From assembly GCF_000786215.1 (NCBI RefSeq), contig NZ_JROG01000004.1, forward strand, positions 248,001-312,000: a stretch of 64,000 bases of DNA, read 5' to 3'. Below are positions 28,003-37,005 of this stretch, piece after piece. Position 1 is the first letter of the stretch. Every line of letters begins with the position of its first letter. The notes beneath the pieces are model-generated. The model was not told the DNA's origin. It did not search any database and saw only the letters and a program-made list of their open reading frames with translations. Source of the stretch: Sphingomonas sp. 35-24ZXX. Lineage in GTDB: Bacteria > Pseudomonadota > Alphaproteobacteria > Sphingomonadales > Sphingomonadaceae. The translations under genes were made by a program, and so were the position numbers.

Positions 28003-29741
28003 GCCTGCTGCACGCGCTGGCATTGCAAGCCGCGCCCCATCTGCCCCCAATGTGCGCGCCTGGTCCCGATGCCGCGCAAAGTGGGCTGGTGACCTATTGC
28101 GATGTCGAGGTGCATGCAGAACCCGATGCGGTCGCCGTGGCGACGGCGGACAGCGAGGGGCTGGATTTCGGCGGGTTCGCGGTGCGCTATCGCCCCGGCG
28201 AGCGGCTCGATGGCGAATGGGTGCGCCAGCAGGTGATCGCCAATCATCTCACGGGCGCGCCGGTCGCGCTCGATCGCATTGCGGCCGCCGTCCAGCAGAT
28301 CAGCCTGGCCTATGTGCGCAATGGCTATGTCAATTCGGGCGTGCTGATTGATCCGGCGACCGATCCTGCCGGCGCATCGCCGCTGGTGCTGCGGCTGGTG
28401 GCCGGTCGGCTTGCCGGTGGTGCACCGGCGGTCACCTGGCAGGACGGTCATCGGCGTGGGCTGAACGAGTCTTATGTGCTGCGCCGGATGCCCTCGGCGC
28501 GGGCGGTGCCGCTGAACGGCCTTGCCATCGAGCGCGACTTTCGCACGCTCGCCGCCGACGAGGCGATCGCGACGGTCAAGGCCGATCTGCAGCCCGGCAC
28601 GCAGCCGGGCGAGGCGCACCTGTCGCTGCTGGTCGATCCCGCGCCGCGCTTTGCGGTGCAGGCGAGCATCGCCAACAGCCGTTCGCCCGCGGTCGGCGGC
28701 CTGCGCATCGGGACGGGCGTTGCCATTCGCAACACGCTGTTTGCCGGCGATCGGGTCGGCGTGGATGCGGGCCTGACGGCGGGGCGGCCCGATGGGCTGG
28801 TCGATTATGCCGCGCCGTTCATCCACCCCGCGCTGCAGATGGAGGTGCGCGGTGGCTACAACCGCGCGGCGGTGGTCGATGCCCCCTTGCGCAATCTCGA
28901 TATCCGCGCGCGCGACTGGTTCGTCGAAGGCGGCTTTGCTCTCACTATCTGGCAGCGCCCGCTGAGCCCCGCAGCGCTCGATGGGACGCCCGAAGTCAGC
29001 GCGCAGGCCGTCACCCTGCGCGCAGGCGTCATCCACCGCGAAACGCGCACGTTCCTGCTCGGCGAGCCCTTCTCGTTCAGCCCCGGCTCAGTGCGGGGCC
29101 TCGCGGAATATTCGGCGCTCCGGCTGGGGGCGGAATGGACTCGTCGCAGCTCGGGCACGGTCTGGATCGGGCAATTGCGCTTCACCCAAGGGATCGAGGG
29201 CGGCCGTTCGGATATCGTCGGCATCGCCGCCCCCTCACCGCGTTTTCGCAGCCTGTCTGGCCAGCTCAGCCATGCGCGGCGATTGGGGCAGGGGGGCTGG
29301 GAGGTCCGTGCGCGGCTGGCGGGGCAATATGGTGTTGGCGTGCTCTATGCGGGCGAGCGCTTCGTGGCCGGCGGCAGCCAGACCGTGCGCGGTTATCGCG
29401 AAAGCCTGTTGCTGGCAGACCGGGGCGTGATCGGATCGGTGGAACTTGCCAGACCCCTGCAGCTTGGTTCGGGCGCGGTCGGTCCGCTCGGACTGCGCTG
29501 GGGCAGCTTCACGCCGTCACTGTTCGCCGATGGCGCGGTGATGCGCAATGCCACCCGCGGCTTCCAGCCGGTCCCGGGCGAGATCGCCAGCATCGGTGCC
29601 TCACTGACCTGGACGCCGTCGCCCACGCTGTCGGCGCGGCTGACCTATGGTCATGCGCTGGTCGATGCCGCCATCACCGGCAGCCGCGATGTGCAGGATG
29701 ATGGCCTGTCCTTCGCGCTCAGCTGGAACCGCCGGTTCTGA
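27999..29741 (+). CDS. Two-partner secretion outer-membrane translocator (TpsB, ShlB/FhaC family)
   Basis: A 580-residue outer-membrane pore that exports the TpsA encoded immediately upstream. It starts at a TTG overlapping the TpsA stop (TTGA). An N-terminal hydrophobic stretch is short and weak for a signal peptide, which could mean the true start differs. POTRA-type sequence lies at about residues 50-150 (VRQQVIANHLTG and LAYVRNGYVNSGVLI), then a 16-strand barrel with the conserved lid-loop motif VRGYRE near residue 465 and a terminal Phe (SWNRRF). Confidence 0.88.
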   Translation: MSLLHALALQAAPHLPPMCAPGPDAAQSGLVTYCDVEVHAEPDAVAVATADSEGLDFGGFAVRYRPGERLDGEWVRQQVIANHLTGAPVALDRIAAAVQQISLAYVRNGYVNSGVLIDPATDPAGASPLVLRLVAGRLAGGAPAVTWQDGHRRGLNESYVLRRMPSARAVPLNGLAIERDFRTLAADEAIATVKADLQPGTQPGEAHLSLLVDPAPRFAVQASIANSRSPAVGGLRIGTGVAIRNTLFAGDRVGVDAGLTAGRPDGLVDYAAPFIHPALQMEVRGGYNRAAVVDAPLRNLDIRARDWFVEGGFALTIWQRPLSPAALDGTPEVSAQAVTLRAGVIHRETRTFLLGEPFSFSPGSVRGLAEYSALRLGAEWTRRSSGTVWIGQLRFTQGIEGGRSDIVGIAAPSPRFRSLSGQLSHARRLGQGGWEVRARLAGQYGVGVLYAGERFVAGGSQTVRGYRESLLLADRGVIGSVELARPLQLGSGAVGPLGLRWGSFTPSLFADGAVMRNATRGFQPVPGEIASIGASLTWTPSPTLSARLTYGHALVDAAITGSRDVQDDGLSFALSWNRRF

Positions 29742-29804
29742 AGCTGCATGGCCAGCGCATTGCACCGCTTGACCTTGGCCCGCACGGCATTACGACACCG
29801 GCCC

Positions 29805-30821
29805 ATGAAGTTCTTTTCCGACAATGCCGCCGCCGTCCACCCGCGCGTGATGGAAGCTCTGGTTGCTGCGAACCAGCTCGATTCGCCTTATGATGGCGAT
29901 GCTCTGAGCCAGGCGCTGGACGACCGGTTCAGCCAGCTGTTCGGCACGCGGGTACGCGCGCTTTGGGTCGCGACGGGCACCGCGGCCAATGTGCTGGGGC
30001 TGTCTGCGCTGTGCCCGCCCCACAAGGGCGTGATCTGTCACAAGATGGCGCATATCGAGCAGGACGAAGGCGGCGCGCCGGGCTTTTTCCTGCACGGGGC
30101 CAAGCTGATCCTGGCCGATGGCGAGGGCGCCAAGCTGACTGCCGAGGAAGTCGCGAGGGTAGCGGGCAATATCCGCGACGATGTCCACCAGGTGCAGCCT
30201 GCCTGTGTCTCGATCACCAATGCCAGCGAATATGGGCTGGTCTACAGCCCCCGGGAAGTCGCGGCGATTGCCGAGGTCTGCAAGGCCAAGGGCCTCAAGC
30301 TGCACATGGACGGCGCGCGCTTTGCCAATGCGATCGCTTCTACCGGCGTGCACCCGGCGGATGTTACCTGGCGCGCCGGTGTCGATGTGCTGAGCTTCGG
30401 TTGCGTCAAGAATGGCGGGATGAATGCGGAAGCGATCATCGTTTTCGACAACTGCCTGGCGCGCGACCTGCCCTATCTGCGCAAACGCGCCGGGCAGCTG
30501 CAGTCGAAGGGGCGGTTCCTGGCTGCGCAGCTGCTGGCGATGATCAAGGACGACCTGTGGCTGGCCAACGCGGCGGCCGCCAATGCTGGCGCACGGGCGA
30601 TCGCAGAGGCAGCGGGCGACCGGCTGCTCTATCCGGTCGAGGCCAACGAGGTGTTCGTGAAGCTCACCGCCGCCGAAGCTGCCGCGCTGCGCACGCAGGG
30701 CTTTGAATTCTACGACTGGGGCGAGATGACGGCAGACGGCGGCGAAGCGCGTTTTGTCACCGCCTGGGATCAGGATGCCAGCGTCGTCGCGCCGCTTGCC
30801 GCCGCCATTGCCGCACTGTGA
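29805..30821 (+). CDS. Low-specificity L-threonine aldolase-family enzyme
   Basis: A 338-residue PLP enzyme that cleaves threonine or allo-threonine to glycine and acetaldehyde. The ATG at 29805 gives the family start MKFFSDNAAAVHPRV; an in-frame start at 29748 adds 19 atypical residues. Asp in HMDGARFANA contacts the PLP nitrogen, and the Schiff-base Lys is in FGCVKNGGMNAEA. It overlaps the downstream exporter gene (GTGA) and lies 63 bp after tpsB on the same strand. Confidence 0.88.
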   Translation: MKFFSDNAAAVHPRVMEALVAANQLDSPYDGDALSQALDDRFSQLFGTRVRALWVATGTAANVLGLSALCPPHKGVICHKMAHIEQDEGGAPGFFLHGAKLILADGEGAKLTAEEVARVAGNIRDDVHQVQPACVSITNASEYGLVYSPREVAAIAEVCKAKGLKLHMDGARFANAIASTGVHPADVTWRAGVDVLSFGCVKNGGMNAEAIIVFDNCLARDLPYLRKRAGQLQSKGRFLAAQLLAMIKDDLWLANAAAANAGARAIAEAAGDRLLYPVEANEVFVKLTAAEAAALRTQGFEFYDWGEMTADGGEARFVTAWDQDASVVAPLAAAIAAL

Positions 30822-31777
30822 CCGCGACGACGGCCTCCACGCCTGAGGCGGCTCACGAGGAACCGTCGCTGCTCTCGGCGCGGGTGCTGGTGCCGTTCCT
30901 GCTGGTATCGCTGATCTGGGGTTCGACCTGGCTGGTGATCAAGGACCAGATTTCCAGCGTGCCGCCGACCTGGTCGGTCAGCTACCGGTTTGGCGTCGCG
31001 GCGCTGGGCATGTTCGTGCTGGCCTGTTGGCGCAAGGCACCGCTGCGGCTGGACCGCCAGGGGCAGATGATCGCGCTGGCCCTGGGCTTCTTCCAGTTCT
31101 CGGCCAATTTCAATTTCGTCTACCGATCCGAGCTGTACATCACCTCCGGGCTGCTCGCAGTGCTGTTCGCGATGCTGATGGTGCCCAACGCACTGCTGTC
31201 GCGGGTCTTCCTGGGCCAACGGATCGCGGGCGGGTTTGTCGTCGGCACGATCGTGGCGCTGGCTGGGATCGCATTGCTGTTCGTGCAGGAATATCGCGTG
31301 ATGCCGGCGGATCTGGGCGATGTGATGATGGGGCTGGGGCTGGCGCTCTGCGGGATCATGTCTGCATCGATTGCCAATGTCATGCAGTCGGCCGAACGGG
31401 TGCGCACGATGCCGATCCTCACCCTGCTTGCCTGGGCGATGCTGTGGGGCGCGCTGGGCAACGCGGCGCTCGGCTGGGCGCTTTACGGCCCGCCGGTGTT
31501 CGAAAGCCGACCCGCCTATCTGGGCGGAATCCTGTACCTCGGCCTGATGGGGTCGGTCGTCACCTTCCCGCTGTATTTCGCGCTGATCCGCGACATCGGC
31601 GCGGCGCGCGCAGCCTATAGCAGCGTGCTGGTGCCGGTGGTGGCGATGATCCTGTCCACCCTGTTCGAAGGCTATCGCTGGAGCACCCTGGCCGCCGCCG
31701 GCGCCGCACTGGGCATGATCGGCCTAGTCATCGCGATGCGCGCCAGAAGCCCCAGGACGCCAAGGCTGACGGGATGA
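30818..31777 (+). CDS. EamA/DMT-superfamily transporter
   Basis: A 319-residue inner-membrane protein with about ten hydrophobic helices in two EamA repeats (first from VPFLLVSLIWGSTWLVIKDQ, second from about residue 165). It begins at GTG 30818, overlapping the aldolase stop by 4 bp. Members export amino acids, metabolites or drugs; coupling to threonine aldolase hints at an amino-acid-related substrate, but this is weak evidence. Confidence 0.86.
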   Translation: MTATTASTPEAAHEEPSLLSARVLVPFLLVSLIWGSTWLVIKDQISSVPPTWSVSYRFGVAALGMFVLACWRKAPLRLDRQGQMIALALGFFQFSANFNFVYRSELYITSGLLAVLFAMLMVPNALLSRVFLGQRIAGGFVVGTIVALAGIALLFVQEYRVMPADLGDVMMGLGLALCGIMSASIANVMQSAERVRTMPILTLLAWAMLWGALGNAALGWALYGPPVFESRPAYLGGILYLGLMGSVVTFPLYFALIRDIGAARAAYSSVLVPVVAMILSTLFEGYRWSTLAAAGAALGMIGLVIAMRARSPRTPRLTG

Positions 31778-31823
31778 TGCGGATAAGGGCGGTGGTGCCA
31801 TCGGACCGGCCCGGCCGGAACGA

Positions 31824-31898
31824 TGGTGGGCGCGGCAGGGATTGAACCTGCGACCCCACCCGTGTGAAGGGTGTGCTCTACCACTGAGCTACGCGCCC
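31824..31898 (-). tRNA. tRNA-Val (anticodon CAC)
   Basis: The minus strand folds as a 75-nt cloverleaf: acceptor GGGCGCG/CGCGCCC, D arm GCTC...GAGC, anticodon stem CACCC/GGGTG with loop TTCACAC (anticodon CAC, codon GUG), and T arm GCAGG-TTCAATC-CCTGC. The discriminator A is followed by a genomically encoded CCA at 31826-31824. Confidence 0.97.
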
Positions 31899-31993
31899 GC
31901 ATGCGGAATCACCGGCTGTGCGGTGTCGTGCGGAGCGCCCCATTGCCAGAAGGCCGCGCGATTGGCAAGGCCCCCGATGCGCCGGGGATGCGA

Positions 31994-32641
31994 TCAGGAA
32001 ATCGCGCGCAGCGGCGTCACATTGGCGGCATCGGCAGACGCGGCCTGCTGCGCACCCAGGCCATCGAACAGGGTGTTGATGACGATGCGCAGATTGTCGG
32101 GCGTCGCGGTCCGCATCATGTCCATCATGAGCGCCGGATTGCAGAAGGGCTGCACCACCAAATTGGTCAGCGAAATCACATGGTCAAGGTCATAGCCGGC
32201 AAAATAACCTTCGGCCATCGCCTCTCCGAGGATCATCGCCATGTAATGATCGGCCAGATCGACATAGCCCCGGATGACTTCCCAATGTTCGTCCCCCAGG
32301 TCCATATGGGCGCGGAACAGATTGGCATCCGCCTCGTAGCGTGCCCGCTTGACGGCGACGCGGCGCGCGAAGAACTGGAACAGCTTTTCGCGCGGCGGCA
32401 GATCGGATGCCACCACCTCTTCCATGATCTGGTTGAGTTCCTCGAACCAGCGCCCGGCGATCGCCTCGAAAAATGCCTCCTTGGAGGAGAAATAGCGATA
32501 GAAGCTGGATTGCGACATGCCGCAGGCAGCAGCAACTTCGCTCAAGGACAGGTTGATCGCGCCACGCGCGCGCACCATTTCCTCGGCCGCCTCCATCAAC
32601 TGGGCGCGGATGGCATCATGGTCGTTGAGGGGGCGAGACAT
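31994..32641 (-). CDS. TetR/AcrR-family transcriptional regulator
   Basis: A 215-residue regulator. The DNA-binding domain (about residues 10-60) contains EEMVRARGAINLSLSEVAAACGMSQSSFYRYF, split here by the usual turn, followed by FSSKEAFFEAIAG. The C-terminal domain is all-helical, Met-rich, with no recognised ligand motif. It is transcribed from a good sigma-70-like promoter at 32676-32704. It lies between the tRNA and ygfZ, both unlikely targets, so its regulon is probably elsewhere. Confidence 0.85.
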   Translation of the reverse strand: MSRPLNDHDAIRAQLMEAAEEMVRARGAINLSLSEVAAACGMSQSSFYRYFSSKEAFFEAIAGRWFEELNQIMEEVVASDLPPREKLFQFFARRVAVKRARYEADANLFRAHMDLGDEHWEVIRGYVDLADHYMAMILGEAMAEGYFAGYDLDHVISLTNLVVQPFCNPALMMDMMRTATPDNLRIVINTLFDGLGAQQAASADAANVTPLRAIS

Positions 32642-32675
32642 GGAATCAGCCTGACTGACTTATGGGGATAAAGCG

Positions 32676-32704
32676 GTTATACGATAAAATTTCAAGATTA
32701 TCAA
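32676..32704 (-). promoter_or_regulatory. Sigma-70-type promoter of the TetR gene
   Basis: Read on the minus strand: TTGATA (32704-32699), a 17-bp AT-rich spacer, and TATAAC (32681-32676). The start site would be near 32669, about 28 nt before the ATG. Confidence 0.6.
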
Positions 32705-32712
32705 ATGTTGCT

Positions 32713-33456
32713 TCACCCGATAGCAGCGCGCTGCCATCCGGGCAGATCGAGCGCTGCAAGATCCTCGGTCCGGCGGTGCTCAACCGACAGGCCCAGGTCT
32801 TCATGGACCACCTTTTGGCGCTTCGGATCGGCCACGACAATCGGCAGCACGACGATACGGCGGTTGACCTTCTGCCGCCAGTTCATCCGCGCGGTATTTT
32901 CCTGGCCGACATAGCAGCCCTTGTCGAAGCTGACGCCGTGGAGCTCGACCGCGTTGGTTTCCAGCCACAGGATGTCGCCCAGTTCGGCGATCCCTTCAGG
33001 CACCCCAAGCGCGAGACGATGCGCGCGCCACGCATCGTCAGCCCCCTGGTCGCCATCCGCCCCGGCGGGCGCCAGCCAGCGCCAGCCGAGTGCGGCCAGT
33101 CGGGGGTCGGGGGAGGCACCTTCTGTTGGCTCGGGAGACCAGTGCACGCACAGGGCCTCTTCGCGGGCGATAGAAATGTTGCGACGCAGGCGATAGAGAG
33201 TGAGCCGCTTGGCCAGATCCCCTGCCACCTCGCGGGCGCAATCGATCAGGATGTCCGCGCCGTCATCCCACAGCAGAAAATCGAACAGTGTCTTGCCCTG
33301 GGCGCTCAAAAGCGCGCCATATTGCGGCTTTCCCGGCACCACAAGGCGCATGTCCTGCGTCACCAGACCCTGCAGGAAGCCGCGGACGTCTTCGGTTTCG
33401 GCGGTGGGGGAGAGGCGGATGAGCGCGCGCTGCGTCAATGTGCTATGGCTGGACAT
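32713..33456 (-). CDS. ygfZ: YgfZ/CAF17-family folate-binding protein
   Basis: A 247-residue protein of the GcvT-like fold that supports Fe-S cluster enzymes such as MiaB through tetrahydrofolate. The diagnostic motif KGCYVGQENTARM (conserved Cys) sits at about residues 190-202. An N-terminal LSPTAETEDVRGFLQGLVTQ begins the folate-binding fold. ATG 33456 is preferred to an in-frame TTG two codons upstream. It is divergent from the dihydroorotase gene with only 47 bp between starts, so their promoters overlap. Confidence 0.9.
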   Translation of the reverse strand: MSSHSTLTQRALIRLSPTAETEDVRGFLQGLVTQDMRLVVPGKPQYGALLSAQGKTLFDFLLWDDGADILIDCAREVAGDLAKRLTLYRLRRNISIAREEALCVHWSPEPTEGASPDPRLAALGWRWLAPAGADGDQGADDAWRAHRLALGVPEGIAELGDILWLETNAVELHGVSFDKGCYVGQENTARMNWRQKVNRRIVVLPIVVADPKRQKVVHEDLGLSVEHRRTEDLAALDLPGWQRAAIG

Positions 33457-33503
33457 AGCCAACTACATGCGTATCAACCGCCACTAATCAAGCGGAGACG
33501 GAC

Positions 33504-34832
33504 ATGACGGGAAGCTTCGACCTCATCATCAAGAACGGCACCGTATACCTGCCCGGCGGGCCGGTCGCTGCGGATGTCGGCGTGATCGGCGGCAAGATCG
33601 CCGCGATCGGGGCGATTGCCGGCGATGCGGCGCAGGTGATCGACTGCACCGGTCTGCATGTGCTGCCCGGGGTCATCGACAGCCAGGTGCATTTCCGCGA
33701 GCCGGGGCTGGAGCACAAGGAAGACCTCGAATCGGGCAGCCGCGCCGCGGTGATGGGCGGGGTGACCGCGGTGTTCGAGATGCCGAACACCAAGCCCAAT
33801 ACCGACACTGCAGAGCGGATCGCCGACAAGCTGGCGCGCGCGCACCACCGCATGTGGTGCGACCATGCCTTTTATGTCGGAGCCACCTCGGTCAATGCCG
33901 AGTCACTGGTCGATCTGGAACGGACCCCGGGAACGGCAGGGGTCAAGATTTTCATGGGGGCATCGACCGGCGACCTGCTGGTGGCCGATGATGGCGCGCT
34001 GGCCCGCGTGCTCGCCAGCGGCAAGCGCCGCGTCGCGATCCATGCCGAGGACGAGTTCCGGATGAATGCGCGCGCCGACCAGCGCGTGACCGGCGATCCC
34101 TCGTCGCATCCGGTCTGGCGCGATGACGAAAGCGCGATTCTGGCAACCCGCCGCATTCTGAAACTTGCGCGCGAGGCGAAGCGTCGCATCCACATTCTGC
34201 ACATCACCACGCCCGCCGAGCTGGAGCTGATCGCGCAGCACAAGGACATCGCCACCTGCGAAGTCACGCCGCAGCATCTGACGCTGGCGGGCGAAGAGGC
34301 ATATCCGAGGCTCGGCAGCTATGCGCAGATGAACCCGCCGATCCGCAGCGGCGCGCATCGCGACGGGCTGTGGCACTGGCTGGCGCAGGGCGTGCCCGAT
34401 GTCATCGGGTCGGACCATGCGCCGCACACCATCGAGGAAAAGAGCAAGACCTATCCGGACACGCCCAGCGGCATGCCCGGCGTGCAGACCTTGCTGCCGT
34501 TGCTGCTCGATCACATGCACCACGGGCGGCTCTCGATGCAGCGGCTGATCGATCTCACCTCGGCAGGCGCGCAGCGCATCTTCGGCCTGGTCGGCAAGGG
34601 CCGGATCGCGGCGGGCTATGACGCCGATTTCACCATCGTCGATCTGAAGAAAAAGTGGACGGTGACCGAGGACTGGCTGCAGTCGCGCTGCGGCTGGAGC
34701 CCGTTTACCGGCATGGAGCTGACCGGCAAGCCGATCGGCACGATCATCCGCGGGCACCGGGTGATGTGGGAGGATACCCTGGCCGACAGCGCCGTGGGCG
34801 AGCCGGTGCGGTTCGAGGCGACCGAGTTCTGA
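33504..34832 (+). CDS. pyrC: Class I dihydroorotase-family amidohydrolase
   Basis: A 442-residue amidohydrolase, probably dihydroorotase of pyrimidine biosynthesis. The carboxylated-Lys region GVKIFMGASTG, His-bearing VAIHAEDE and RIHILHITTPAE, and catalytic Asp in GSDHAPHT are present. The first metal motif reads DSQVHFREPG: Gln61 replaces the first His of the canonical HxH. Motifs EMPNTKPNTDT and MNPPIRS are typical of DHOase rather than allantoinase. Metal stoichiometry may differ from two-zinc enzymes. Divergent from ygfZ. Confidence 0.87.
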   Translation: MTGSFDLIIKNGTVYLPGGPVAADVGVIGGKIAAIGAIAGDAAQVIDCTGLHVLPGVIDSQVHFREPGLEHKEDLESGSRAAVMGGVTAVFEMPNTKPNTDTAERIADKLARAHHRMWCDHAFYVGATSVNAESLVDLERTPGTAGVKIFMGASTGDLLVADDGALARVLASGKRRVAIHAEDEFRMNARADQRVTGDPSSHPVWRDDESAILATRRILKLAREAKRRIHILHITTPAELELIAQHKDIATCEVTPQHLTLAGEEAYPRLGSYAQMNPPIRSGAHRDGLWHWLAQGVPDVIGSDHAPHTIEEKSKTYPDTPSGMPGVQTLLPLLLDHMHHGRLSMQRLIDLTSAGAQRIFGLVGKGRIAAGYDADFTIVDLKKKWTVTEDWLQSRCGWSPFTGMELTGKPIGTIIRGHRVMWEDTLADSAVGEPVRFEATEF

Positions 34833-34887
34833 GTTAGTCACCCGACGAAAGGTGCAGCAAGGAATGGCCCTGTGGTAATCGCGAGGG

Positions 34888-36357
34888 CTATTCCGCGCCG
34901 GTGGTCAGCCCCAGCTCGGGAATGCCTACCGATCGCCGCCCGCCGAAATCGGCGCGCACGACGATGACGCCCTGCTTTTCCATATAGTCGATCAGCCGGC
35001 GGATGCGTCCCGGCGAGCTGGTGCCATAAGCCTGACCGAGCGCAGCGTCATCGGGGCAGGGCTGGCCGTCCATCGCGGCGCGAGCGATCAGCAGAAACGG
35101 GGCATACATGTCCTGCGGCAGCCGTGCGGCTGCATCGAGCACCGGCACCCACACGGGGTCCGATGGGTCGAACACCCCGCCGCGTGCCAGCGCCAGCCGC
35201 TGGCGGAAACCCTCGAGGTCGAGCGGCGCGCGGACCAGTCGCTGCATCCGGCAGCGCACCGAGAAATCCTGGTACAGCAAGGCATCGGGCTGGCTGGCAG
35301 CGCTGGCTTCGGCCATCATGTCGCGCAGCACGGAGACGATCACGGCCTCGCTGTCGATTGCATCGGCGGCGTCCTCGGCCTCCTGCCGCGCGGCGAATAT
35401 GGCAGGCTGCGCTGCCATCGGGGCAGGGGCGATAGAGCTGATCAGTTCGTCTGCCGCGATCGGCTGCGGGCGCGGCGCAGGCGGCATCGGCGCAGGCGCA
35501 TTGCCTTCATCGGCGAACAAGCGGTCGCGCAGGTCTTCGGCCGCAGCCTCGGGCATCGGCAGCAGCGTGTGCGTCCCAGTGCGTGAGAAAGTCCTGGTGG
35601 CGCCGATGCGGATCGCGACCGGACGACGCGAAATGGCAGGGCCCAGCCCCAGGAAGCAGCCGCGTTCGAGATCGCGGATACGTTCGGCCTGGCGGCGCTC
35701 CATGCCCAGCAGATCGGCGGCGCGCGCCATGTCGATATCGAGGAAGGTGCGCCCCATCAGGAAGTTGCTGGCTTCGGCCGCGACGTTCTTGGCGAGCTTG
35801 GCCAGCCGCTGGGTGGCGATGGCGCCCGCCAGGCCGCGCTTGCGACCACGGCACATCAGGTTGGTCATCGCCGAAAGGCTGGCGCGGCGCACCGGATCGG
35901 GCACGTCGCCTGCGACCGAGGGGGCGAACATCTGTGCTTCGTCGACCACCACCAGCGCGGGATACCAATGTTCGCGCGGGGCATCGAACATCGCGTTCAG
36001 AAAGGCGGCGGCGCAGGTCATCTGCGCCTCGAGCTCGAGCGATTCGAGGTTGAGGATCACCGAAGCACGGTGTTCGCGGATGCGCGCGGCCATCCGGGCG
36101 ATCTCGCGCTCGTTATAGTCGCCAGCATCGATGACGATGTGCGAATAGGCGTCGGCCAGCGTGCCGAAATCGCCCTCGGGGTCGATGATCACCTGCTGGA
36201 CCAGCCCGGCGCTCTCTTCGAGCAGGCGGCGCAGCAGATGCGACTTGCCCGACCCGGAATTGCCCTGGACCAGCAATCGGGTCGCCAGCAATTCTTCGAT
36301 GTCGATGCCGACAGGTCGCCCCGTCTCATCCAGCCCTATGTCGATTGATGCGCCCAC
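34888..36357 (-). CDS. HerA-like P-loop ATPase (DUF87/HerA_C type)
   Basis: A 489-residue ATPase of the HerA-FtsK superfamily. Starts at GTG 36357. Walker A GNSGSGKSHLLRRLLEE near residue 33, Walker B LVVVDEAQMFAP near 135, a sensor/arginine region MTNLMCRGRKRGLAGAIATQR, then a Pro/Ala-rich linker (about 285-330) and a C-terminal winged-helix-like segment (QAYGTSSPGRIRRLIDYMEK). Related bacterial proteins are poorly characterised; a DNA-translocase or repair role is suggested by family only. No nurA-like nuclease is adjacent. Confidence 0.82.
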   Translation of the reverse strand: MGASIDIGLDETGRPVGIDIEELLATRLLVQGNSGSGKSHLLRRLLEESAGLVQQVIIDPEGDFGTLADAYSHIVIDAGDYNEREIARMAARIREHRASVILNLESLELEAQMTCAAAFLNAMFDAPREHWYPALVVVDEAQMFAPSVAGDVPDPVRRASLSAMTNLMCRGRKRGLAGAIATQRLAKLAKNVAAEASNFLMGRTFLDIDMARAADLLGMERRQAERIRDLERGCFLGLGPAISRRPVAIRIGATRTFSRTGTHTLLPMPEAAAEDLRDRLFADEGNAPAPMPPAPRPQPIAADELISSIAPAPMAAQPAIFAARQEAEDAADAIDSEAVIVSVLRDMMAEASAASQPDALLYQDFSVRCRMQRLVRAPLDLEGFRQRLALARGGVFDPSDPVWVPVLDAAARLPQDMYAPFLLIARAAMDGQPCPDDAALGQAYGTSSPGRIRRLIDYMEKQGVIVVRADFGGRRSVGIPELGLTTGAE

Positions 36358-36412
36358 GGCTCAAGGCCCTATCGTCTTGTCCGGATGGTTGCAACCGGGC
36401 GGCGCCGAAACG

Positions 36413-36444
36413 AAAAAGGCCCCGCCGTCAGGGGCGGAGCCTTT
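36413..36444 (-). terminator. Rho-independent terminator of the HU gene
   Basis: Stem AAAGGCCCCGCC (36415-36426) / GGCGGAGCCTTT (36433-36444) with one G-U-compatible position and a 6-nt loop. On the minus strand it is followed by T residues. It lies 42 bp after the HU stop codon. Confidence 0.8.
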
Positions 36445-36485
36445 ATCTGCACTCGACCAGGCCTGTGGCCCGGCCAGAGGGAACG

Positions 36486-36761
36486 TCAGCCGTTCAGCTT
36501 GTCCTTCACCGCCTTTGCGGGGGTGAAGCCGAGCTTCTTGGAGGCCTTGATGGTGATCGTCGCGCCGGTGCCGGGGTTGCGACCTTCGCGCTCCGGGGTC
36601 GACTTGACCTTGAACTTGCCAAAGCCGTTGATCGAGATTTCTTCGCCAGCAGCAGCTGCATCGGCGATAGCGGCGAAAACGCCGTCGACCAGCTTGCGCG
36701 CATCCGCCTTGGTCAGGCCATGTTCGCCAGCAATTTTGTCTGCAAGTTCAGCGTTGTTCAT
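36486..36761 (-). CDS. HU-family DNA-binding protein
   Basis: A 91-residue nucleoid protein, full length for HU. N-terminal MNNAELADKIAGEHGLTKADA gives the helical dimer body, followed by the beta-arm region with GFGKFKVKSTPEREGRNPGTG and ATITIKASKKLGFTPAKAVK. The intercalating Pro is in RNPGTG. HU (hupB-like) rather than IHF is indicated by sequence and length. Expressed singly, with its own terminator. Confidence 0.95.
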   Translation of the reverse strand: MNNAELADKIAGEHGLTKADARKLVDGVFAAIADAAAAGEEISINGFGKFKVKSTPEREGRNPGTGATITIKASKKLGFTPAKAVKDKLNG

Positions 36762-37005
36762 GAGGAAACGTCCCTTCTGATTGATTTCGGTGGCGGCGGT
36801 TTAGCGGCAGTTTTTCGGTTCGTCACGAGGATTGCGGGAGTTTTCCCCCAAAATGAGAGAGATTGATCGAAACTGAGAAACAATATCAATTAATGTAATC
36901 GAATTTATCGATCATCCTGTGCAAAAAAATCACATGGCGCCCACTGCCGCTTGGCTTTAGGCCTTACGTCATCGGGTTGAAATTGCAACGCTGAGGGGAT
37001 GATCG

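Noticed and set aside
31672-31902. A short minus-strand open frame over the tRNA
   Set aside because: It simply reads through tRNA-Val; its peptide resembles the common spurious translation of tRNA genes.
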